Below, in pieces: positions 50,277 to 61,400 of a DNA stretch of 64,000 nt. The stretch is from assembly GCF_036320965.1 (NCBI RefSeq), contig NC_092264.1:16849775-16913774 (forward strand), read 5' to 3'. Under the pieces are notes generated by a model. The model saw only the letters and a list, made by a program, of their open reading frames with translations, ran no database searches and was not told where the DNA came from. The position numbers were made by a program, and so were the translations under genes. This DNA comes from Panulirus ornatus. Its lineage: Eukaryota; Arthropoda; Malacostraca; Decapoda; Palinuridae. Numbering within the stretch: position 1 is the stretch's first letter; each line of letters starts with the position of its first letter.

Positions 50277-52334
50277 TCCTCTCCCATTTCCTGTCTCTGT
50301 TTCACCCAACATTCACAAAGGAAAGACGTCCTGCGTACAGCTGCGCCGAGTCATTTAGATCGCCAGTTGTTTTCACCCAGAGTTAAGCCTTAGATGTATT
50401 GTCACTCCAGGATTCCCTTTCTCTTTTCGTCAGACTAAGGGAGACCTTTTTTTTTTTTCATCAAACCTAAGGTCTGTAGGGGGGTCTGTTTTTTTTTCTC
50501 CTTTGTACTTTGTTGGGAAGATTTTAAGAGGAAGGAAAGTTCTTGCAAAAACCCTAATGTCTGTCAGTGATATACGGGAGTTAGGAAACTTGAAAGTGAA
50601 TTTGTTGAGGGTTGCTAGAGAGGAATTGAAGGCATGTTACATATAGAAGTAGGTAGATGATACATTATTAGACTTAAACACATGATTAGTAGTGGCTGTG
50701 ATACATATTCAGGAAGAAGAATATTCAGTGCATAGATACAGGGTCACTCCAGTGGTTCCCAAAGCTATTACTGTCGACACCTCTCAATGGTTTAAGGTGT
50801 TTGAAGGCCGGGCATAAGGCATGACAGAATTATTTGAAAGGAGATGAAAGAATGAGAGTTTGGTTCTACAGTTACTATGGGAAATGACTTTGAGGATTAT
50901 AATATCATCAAAGTGATTAAACCATGTTGCGCAATAGTGGCAGGAGCAGAACTGAATAATTAATGCATAAGTACAAGGAACTAAACTAGTGAATTAATGA
51001 TAATGACTGGAGGATAGTAAGATCCGAATATGCTTCCGAAACACAATAACATGTGTACTTTTGGCAAGCAACATGTTTACTGTTGTTGAATGTGCTCTTA
51101 TACCATCCAGCGACGCCTGTGTCCATTTCCTTCATGATGTTCGATTATGTCCGTGTTGTGATTGTGTTGTGATTGTATGGATGAGACATATTGCATTCCC
51201 TTGCAAATACTGACGTTTGAAGTTTGTTTATACCCTCTTCAACAAATGTCTAACATTTCTACACAACATTTTCTTATCGTTATTCCTGCGCTTCGATAGG
51301 GTTACGCTACCCCTACTTTCCTTCCATAGACATGCAGGTCGGTCAGTCCATAGGCTGACAACTGTTCCATACTTTAACTCTCTTGCCTTCCCAATAACAC
51401 TGTTACTGCTCCTCTCCTGCGACAGAGTGCTGGACCTGAGCGAGGAGCACGGGCTGCTAGAGGCGGACAGCACGGTCGGTGTGGGAGACCTGGAGTTGCG
51501 GCAGTTGGTGGAGCGTCCGCTGGTGCTCAAGTCCCTGACAACACTGCGCGTGGTGTGTGCCACCCTCCGCCCCGCCGCTCCCATTACCACGTACGTCGCC
51601 ACCTTCGTGGCCATCCTCGGGGGCAAGATCATCTTCAGGCAGGTGAGGCAGGCTAGGAGTGTGTACTGCTGGTTCTTGTATAGTTTTTTTCTTGGCTTAT
51701 ATTCTGTATGCGACCATTATACTGATAGAAGTGGGAAGAAAGTGCGTCGTTCGCATAGGAAAAAAGTTATATTGTGGGATAGGGAGGAATTATATTGATG
51801 ATTATTATGATTAACTATTAACTATATGTGTCCTGATGTTTGCATGTTAGTCAGTGTGAAAGTCTGGACCAGTTACTGTGTTTGCATGCCAGTAATGAGG
51901 CGCAGCTTGGAGATGAGACATTGGTTTTGAGTGTATGTCTGAATGGGGAGGAACAGGAGGAAACAGAGTGCTTGAAGTTACCTGGGAGTTAGTTAGGCAG
52001 TGGATGGAACCATGGAGGCTTGAAGGTAAGTCATAATGTGATACAAAGGAATAGAGTTATGGGTGCTCTAAGGAGTATGTGGAAGGAGAGGTTAGTTTCT
52101 ATGGCAAAGATGGATACGCTCAAAGGTATTAAGTTGGAAATGAAATGCCTGATGGCAATGTGGGTCGTGAGGGGAGAAGGGATCATGTGGGTAAGGAATG
52201 AAATCGTAAGAGAGAGATGTGGTGGTAAACGTAGTCTAATCGAAGGAGTTGACCTGGATATGTTGAAATGCTTGAAATATTTCGCTAGTGATGGCTATGC
52301 ATGAACTAGCTCTGCCCTGTTTGCCCCTGTTCCA

Positions 52335-52417
<83 letters not shown>

Positions 52418-55400
52418 CACCAACGCCTGTGATACTCTGTCGATGATCATTACCAAAACGTGCGTTACTGGCATCCACTCCACAAACTCGCACTCCCTCA
52501 GTCTCGTATATGGCACTTGACATCACGTAACTCGTACAATTTTAGATTTTTCTCTTTCGACTCTTAAAGCTGACAGTAATCCATTTGCTAATCCTTATGC
52601 TACTATCGATAACGCAAGGGATTTGATTCCATTGAAGTCCTTTCCTTTTCCCTACTTATAGATCCGGAACGAATCATCAAACACCCTAGTTCTCAAATGT
52701 TACAGTTTTTCGATACAATATCTTTTTTTATTTCTCATATGAACTCTTCCGTTATTCATATGCTATTTCTACCCCCTTAGGGTACTCTGACCACGATCCT
52801 GTCTCCATCATACCTCACCGAGCCACCAACTCTGGGTCTTTGAGAGCTTAACAGTGAACCCTTAGCGCTTTTGTTATCCCGACTTTTCCCTCGGGACGGG
52901 TGCTGCTTTGCTGGCTGATATGCCTCAAGCTGTGCTGACTTATAGCATATATCTTAGTCGGGCTGCTCAAGATCATTGCATAGCTATTATTTTTAGAGTC
53001 AAGCATAAAAAGAAAGTGCTTATCACATTTCTGCTGACTTCAGTAACTTCTTTCCTTCAGCATTTCTTTTTCTCTTCCAACCAAAACACTCTGTAGCCAG
53101 GGGCGTATCTAGGGGAAATATCGCCTATGGCAAGCACTGAAATTGCGCCCCAGGCTTGATTGAAAATGTATATAAAGTGGACGTATGTAAAGATATATAC
53201 AGTCATTATAAATTGTTGAAGAGTTAGGCCAAACTTAGATTTATATAAACTCTTTAAAGACTTGAATACTTATTTGATCAAAATTGTAACGTAGAGGCGG
53301 TAATAGTTGAAAAGTAGGCGAGTTTCTTTTTTATCTCACAAAACCAAACCGTTAAAAATATCAATCGGGTAGCAAACATGAGTGGCGCCCCCTCCAAGTG
53401 GCGTCCAGGGCATCTGCCATACCTACCATACCCCAGATACGCCACTGTCTGTAGGTGGGTTTGCGACATGGATGTCTGATGTCACCAAGAGTGTTTAATG
53501 TGTTGTGGAATGGACGGTGGATGTGAATGCGTGAGCCTTAGAGGGGCAGGTATGCAGTCTGCTGCGGGAAGGGTTTCTGGGAAGCAATTCAACTGCTGTT
53601 TGCAGATGATACGGCCCTGGTGGTAGATTTGAATGAGAAACTGCAGAAGCTGGTGTGTGAATTTGTGAATTATATGAAAGGAGAAATTTGAATAAAATGT
53701 GAGTAGAAGTAAGGTTATTACATCTAGGAAAGAGGCAAGCTCTTTGGAGTTTGAGTACGAATGGAGAGAACCTGGAGGCTCTGGAGTGTTTAAGATACCT
53801 GAGAATGGATGCGGCAGCAATTAGAAAGATGATTACTGAAGTAAGCCATAAAGTGAGCAAGTGAGCCAGGGGTCTTGCAAACAGTGAGAAGCATGCAGAA
53901 AGAGGGGTTACTCTCTGTGCGAGCATAGATGGATATTTCTGATGGTTCTGACAGTGCTGTATGGATGTGAGGTGTGAGCCACGTGTAAAGTACGGAGGGG
54001 TATGTATGTGTTACATGGGAGTATGTGGGAAGCACGGTTAAATGGGTTCTGATAGTCCCTCACGAGATTATCTGTACAAGAAAAGAAAACTAAGTATAGC
54101 AGTAGAAATAGGGGTCAAAAAAAGGACTTCACTTTTCCACCCATTTACAAAGTTAAGAGACAGGGCAACAAGAGTGTAAAAAAAAATCCCCCATAACACA
54201 CAAATAGTAATTACAAATAGTAGTACCCCACACATACATCATCAACTTTAAATCTGGACCTCGTTCTTGTCTCTTCAGGTTGAGGATGGATCCCAGTCAG
54301 TGACGGGGGTACGATCTAATCTTGTGGCCACCAGCACCAGGGTGAAGGTACCCACTACAGTCACTTGGCGACTCGTGAGCAGGTTAGTCACAAATACAAT
54401 GGAATTGCATCTTTCCATTTACCTCTGAAAGTATCATTCTGATGGCTTGGTGTGATTCTGACACAGTGTAACCTAATTTCATTTATGTGATACTTAAGAC
54501 GTGATTAGGGATGTGGAAGGGGGTACAGAAAGAGCTCTTACCTACAAATACCTACAATTTGATTTAACCAAGAGGAAAGGCTAGCATGTAGCATTCACTG
54601 CAAGGAGAAAGATAGAGAGAACCGGTAATGAGACTTTACTAAAAGGCTGGGCTAGAATGTAGTGTTCATACCAAGAAGATTTTAAGTAAAGAAAATTGCA
54701 AAATAAATGTTGTAATGTGTGCAAGATGAAAAAATATGTGTTTATAGAGTGAATGCCAGACACCCATGTGTAAATTCGGCAGATATAAGAAACACCAACA
54801 GTGGGAACTTGGAGGCCACTGTGGTGCTGGATCACTGCACCACCATCATTAAATAGGAGGAAAGAGGAGGAGGAAACTAGGACAAACTGTGAGCAGCGAG
54901 TGTGTAAAGGTGGGAAGTAGGGGAGGAAGAGGTTGTGGAAAGGAGAGAAGCTAATGCAGATAGATGTGAGCAGGTCCAGCAGGACACACCTTTGCTCTTC
55001 ACTTGTCTCAGTTGCATTCAACGATACTCGGGGAATACATAGACATTATTCTTTCTGCCATATCCATGGTTTACCTCAGATGCTTCACATGCCCTGGTTC
55101 AATCCATTGACAGCAAGTCGACCCCAGTATACCACATCGTTCCAGTTCACTCTGTTCCTTGCATGTCTTTAACCCTCCTGTATGTTCAGGCCCCGATCGC
55201 TTAAAATCTTTTTCACTCCATCCTTCCACCTCCAATTTGGTCTCCCACTTCTCCTTGTTCACTCCACCTCTGACACATATATCCCCTTTGTCAATCTTTC
55301 CTCACTCATTCTCTCCATAGGTCCAAACCATTTCAACACACCCTCCTCTGCTCTCTCAACCACACTCTTTTTATTTCCACACATCTCTTTTACCCTTTCA

Positions 55401-58400
55401 TTAATTACTCGATCAAACCACCTCACACCACATATTGTCCATTTTATTTCCAACACATCCACCCTCCTCCATACAACCCTGTCCACAGCCCATGCCTTGC
55501 AACCTTATGATATTGTTGGAACTACTATTCCTTCAATAATGATTCAAAGTTCTGGAAAGTTAACAAAGGGAAAATAATTATTTTGGGTGGGGTCATGCTG
55601 TCCTTCCCCCTTTGTGTGAGCCAATAATATCAGCCATTGTTGACTAGAATTATTTTTCCTAATGAGGTCTGTTTCATTTTATATTTAACCATCATTCACC
55701 TTCATTATCCATTTGACTGTGTTGCAGAAGCTACGAGACTGAGGACGTTACTTTAAGTAATATGCGGGAAGGATGTGCCTCTCTGGGACACTTTCCTGGA
55801 TCCATGGTGCATGAAGCCCTTTATCCTGTACCCCTTGGAGGCATTACTGAGGAGGCACGACATTACGAGATGGAGAAACTTCCCAGTCTTCACACGGTAC
55901 TTTGAGTTTTTATTTTAGAAAAACTTAAAAAATATAGCTTTTTTTGGATTGCCTTTCCACAGTAATATTCTTAGCATGAACTTGTTTCTCAAAAAGTACT
56001 GCAGTGTAATTTATGAATTGTAGTCAGCATTATGTTAAAGTATTTATTCATTCAACAAAAGGTTTGCCAGTGGTGAGATAACTAAGAGGGAAAGAAAGAG
56101 GCAGGTGGGAGGAGGAAAATAAGAATGGTTAGCCATTTAAAGTTGCTTCATTTGTCAGGTTGGTGGACAAATAACTAATGTAACTTACTCATCCAGTTCT
56201 TGATCTGTTTACAGTAAGAAAACAAATTTTTTTATCTTTTGTTGGTCTGGACAAATAAGACCTATACTGATTTTCAGCCAGAGTGGGTGTGGACAAAGAA
56301 TTGTGATACTTGTAATTGGCCAACAGTAGGATAACTGAGATGTTGGTCTTCCTTATTTGGCCAAACTTATAGTGAACAATATCTGTAGAATAAGAACTCT
56401 AGTGCCTCCTTACTCTTCCAAAAATATGGTAAATAAAGAACTAGTTTCACTCGGATGTTCAACATTAGATTGAATCAGTCTGTTCTCTACTTGTCCAAGA
56501 GTAAAATAAAGATCTGGCAGTCTTTCCTATTCATCCAAGAAAAAGTAAGTGAAAACTTTCCTTATCAATCCAAATGGAAATAAAAATTCGTTCTTTGTTG
56601 GACAGTTGGAGGAAAACTGTGGTCAGTCAACAGTATAGTCCTCTTCATTTAACTGACAACTGTTAAAATGCTTAACAGTTATGGGAATAACCATAAACCT
56701 CTTAGTTTATGAAAAAATAAGATGGTATTCTAATTCATGTAGTGATTGAATAAGAAATGGAGTACTACAAATTTTCCTGAGGTATGGTGGATAAGAACTC
56801 TTATATAAACAAGAGTTTTAGTACATTTCACATGCATAACAGATTATGAATGTTTTGTAGATCTGTAACAGATAATGTATAGAGAACTATAATTTTTGTT
56901 GGGCAAATATGCATATTTACCCAACACATCCAAAAGCAAATAGGTTTATATGAAATGTTATGGATTCTGTGAAATATATTTTTTCTTGAAATTACATCCT
57001 CTGTAACATGAAATGTTCTTGCTCTCCAATTTCAGACTGCTTACACCATCAGAGATGAACTTGCAACTGTGATTTAAAATCTTTACACCTCAAAAGAATG
57101 AGGAGTAGGGCTTAATGCCCAGGTCACCTCTTCTCTCTCTCACTTTATCTCTCAATATATTCTTCTTGAGATTTCTCATTTATTGCTTACTCTAAACTTT
57201 CATATCACAAAGTTTGCTACCACTAAAAATCTTACAGTATTTCAATGTGAAAATCTTATTTATTATGTTTTCTTTGTACTTACATCTTTTAGTTAACTTC
57301 TCATTGGCCCCTGATCTATTACCCTCCATCTCTAAATACCTTTTGATGCACTCATAATGCAATACTATGTTTATACATTCATTCTCTTACATGATTTCCC
57401 CACATACCTCTTAGCCTCATTTTCCCTTAACTTTTCATTTGCTTGTCCCCCACAATTTTTACCCCGCCTTTTTTTTTTTTTTCACTAATCCTTACTGCCC
57501 CACCAGCTGGCGACTGAAGGCAGTGTGTATGTAGTGGTGTACTTAGAGGACCACGTGCTGGCTTGCTCTCGACTCATCAGGTCACAGCCTCGCAGAGCCA
57601 CTGCTGTCTTTAGCACTCATTCTGTGGTAAGTGAAGATGATAGCATTGTAGCAAGTACTGAGAATAGAGTGGTGGCAACATTGGCATAAAATTTGTAATT
57701 AATGGTAGTATTTTATAAACTATCTGTGGAGTTTACATTAGCCTTCATGTTTTCTTTGAAGAATTAATTAAAACTTACGAACTACTCCTACCATACTGTC
57801 ACACACAGTCACATTTGCCATGGATATTCAGAGATAAGAGAGGTTGTGGTAATCAAGGTGAATACAGAGTGCAAGTGCCACCCACCTGTCATTTGGATTA
57901 TCCAGGTACCCCTCCAAATGTAATACAGCACACCGTCCAAGCACCTGTCTTTTTTAAAATGGCTTTCTGACCCAGAGCACTTACATACTACGAAAATACT
58001 CTAAGGAGAGGAAAATGTACTGGCCACAAACATGATGTTAAGTGGAGGAAAGAAGTGGTGAATGACCACTTGCCAACCTGCGTTGTAGTAGTTAGTACCT
58101 ATTGAGTTTATAGGGGCTGCAGGTAGCCAGTAGAATGCTTACAGTGACCTTGTAAAGAAGCATCACAGTAACTGACTCTTGTCAGAGCCAGATGGTCCCA
58201 GGAAGGAGCTCAAACATCTGCCAGAAAAGAGGCTTGATGGCAATCGGCCATTCAGCAGAAGCATGTGGCATAAGTTGCCCTGTTGTCCCTGTTGTTGAAT
58301 GCTATAAAGAGAAATGGGAAGAATTCCTACAAGACCAGCATTTAGGAACTAATCCAGGATGGAACTCATACAAGTAAAGCCCATCTAGAAATGGTGGAGC

Positions 58401-61400
58401 TCAAGCCAATCAACCAGTTTTCATATGACAGGAAGATAATCCTGATAAAGGAGGCTTACAACTGGACCCTACATCCTTGACATCAGTGTCCCTCAACATT
58501 GTGGTATATAGGGTTTGACATGCTGTCATTGGACTGAACCAGGGGAACCATGGAAAGGTCATTGGGGTCTTCTTATGGACAAGGGGCTGTGATTTTGATT
58601 CATTGCAAATGACAGCTAGAGAATTGTTGCAAGTGAATGCAGCCTCTTCCTAAAGCAGCCTTGCTAAAACAGGACACAGCAGTGTAGTATGAAATATACA
58701 TTGGACTCCTTTACTGGATTTTCATATTTGTTTTCTAATCTATAGACTAAAGCTCCAAGATACAATTATGAATGCCAAAAGAAACAGTGATCTTTGAGGT
58801 AACACTAACAAAGGTATTTGTGTATTTACTTTTGAGAGGAAATACTCTAGTCAAATGAAAATTACTTATTCTGGGTAATGTCAAAAGATAGTAAGTGATT
58901 TAGGCCTTGAGATATCAGCTGACCAGGACCATCCATCATGTGAAGACATAACCATCACCTGACTTCCCTGAAGATCCTCCCAATATGTTCAAAACAAATC
59001 CGTAACTATACACCTAACAAGGATTTATGGCTTATGCTAGAAGAGTCTGGCAAAGACAAGGAAGTCAAGATATATGTGATGAGCTTGGAGTTCTAGAGGA
59101 TTATTCTGGGAGTCAGTCTGGTGAATCATGACAGTACACGGGTCATTGATGTCATGACAGAGAGGTGGCTACTGGTTGCAGTGGGGATATGTCTTGAGTA
59201 ATCTAGGGTTGTTACAGCTTGATGGGTGGTTATGAAGCTTTAGAGGCATTAACTTCACCAAAAAGTTGGGAGTTAAAGGGTTTTACCCCTGGAGGTCATG
59301 GGGATTCTTTGATTCTTTTGACAGCTCATGGAACAAACTGACCCTAGAAAGAAATGCATAGATTATTTAGCATGATTACAATATGTATGTTTTATTGGTG
59401 TGTTTAATGTTAAAAGATCATCAAAATAAGGAACTCAGTAACTCAGGAATAGGTGTATGTCTTCCCAGAAGGGTGGAGTGGAGGGAAGTTTGGAGATGTA
59501 CCAGTTGTCACCAGTGGATCCTGTCAAGCTGTCAGTTAACCTCACATTACCAAGGGGTGGTGCCACAGCTTTTGGGATTGACAACTTTGCTGTAGGAAAC
59601 AGGTGAGGTAGGGGAGGTCTACCAGCAGTCACAGTGAAGGTTACTCCCATTTTGGGATCTGCAACTTTAGGATGACATACTTTACTTGAAAATAATTTCA
59701 CTGATTTTGAGATTTGTCATATAAGTAAATAGGCATTTATGATTTTGAATGCTTTATCACGAGTGGAGGAAAGTTTGTTCATTTCTACCCTAATTTGGTG
59801 AAGTGGCAATAAAAGACTAATAACAACATATAATGCAGTTCCTAGTTAGATGAATATATTCCTATCCTACACTAGAAACTTCAAAATAGTTTATGTTAGC
59901 ATTCCTTAAGCTTTTCAGATGGTAAAGCAAATGAACAAACTCTAGATGAAGCACATGAAATGTCTATTTTTTCATAGGATAATCTAATCCTTTCCTTGTG
60001 CTTTAGATATGATAAAAGATCCATAATGATACACTTGGCAATTATGTCTCACTCTCCTCAGGGCCTCTTGTAGTGGTCTGTCTCATCGTTTCTATGGGCC
60101 ATGGCATGTGGACCTGGATTTAACACCAGTGCCACAACAGGGCACCAAGGACCTCTACCCAGCAGGGGACCTCAGTGGCAAGTTTGGCACACTAACTGGC
60201 CTGAGGGCTGCTGCTGCCACACTCACCGATCCCACCATCACACTCTTTGGACAGTACAGTGTTATTGGTATAAAAATATCTTGACTTATGGCATATTTTC
60301 ATTTACTAACCAGTGAGTTGGTTTGTGTAGTGTCTTTTTTTTTCCCCTGTACTGCTAAGTCTTGGGAGTCCTTACCTCCTCATGTCTTTCTTAAAACTAT
60401 GATAATCCTTTTCAAATGTAAAGTTATCCACCTTCTCAGAAATTAACATTCTTTTTTCTCCCACTATTCACTTTGTAGTTTTTGGTGTCACATCTTCTCT
60501 GCTGCCATCTCCATTTTTGTCAATCTAACATTTTGGATATAAAAATACTGCCTCCTTTATTCATTAAACTAGATCGCTCCCTCTCTGTTTTAATATTGTT
60601 TCCAATTTTTAGAATACAACTCCCTGTGGACCAAAACTACATTTGCTTAAACTGAAGTAATGAATCATTCAGTTACTCCACTACCTCTATAATGTCCAGC
60701 AGCAAATTGTTTCCTCTTGACTACTTTTGTGTCATCGCTCTCATTTTCTTAGGACATGTAACTTTCTTTTAAGGAAGTACCTGTATTTCAGAAGTCTTAC
60801 TGGAAAAGGAATCAGACATAGCATAGCAGTCATCCCTTTTCAGAGTTAATCCAGATTTTACCTTTGGTTCAAATGTTATTTAGATGTGGTGACTTGCTCT
60901 TCTTCCATCATCATTTCCGGTAGCTCTAATTCCTTGGGTATAATTGCATTAACTTATTTGTGTATTCTTCTCTTCCTGTTTATAATACTGATATACCTAT
61001 GTCTGGAAATTTTGTTTCAGTTCAGAAACTCATGACACTAGTATATCCTGGTTGTAATTAACTAATGTAAATGAAACCAATACTTTACACATCGTGATCC
61101 ATCATGATGATTCATATCATGTGTGGCTGTTCATAACTTTAAAAGGGAACTGTTTATCCATTTCTACAATTTCCATTTAAATACTCAATGGCTCATTCTT
61201 CCCTACATTCACCAACTTAAATTAGTTACCGAGTCCCAGTCATTCCGATCAGATACTAGAAGAGGGATTTATTTGTCATCCTGATTACAGTGGCACATCT
61301 CTACTGTTTGAAAAGCATAACCTCAGTTCTTATGCTGGTATGCCCTAATCACTGGTATTTTGCTAGGCACTTTATCCTGTTTCGGCCTAAAGTTCATAGT

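Larger units (their letters stand above)
46276..51425. other. SOD-repeat intron with microsatellites
   Basis: The rest of the 5.4 kb intron between domain 1 exons. It holds (TA)n, (CA)n and (TC)n runs and a short 16 bp repeat. No internal exon or RNA gene was recognised. Confidence 0.4.

Noticed and set aside
49887..50393. A 168-codon frame rich in Ser-Leu repeats
   Set aside because: It is caused by the (TC)n microsatellite and the pyrimidine-rich flank; there is no domain.
58192..58377. A 61-codon ORF between two SOD-repeat exons
   Set aside because: It does not fit the required phases and has no SOD-like sequence. The exon at 59469 fills the gap instead.
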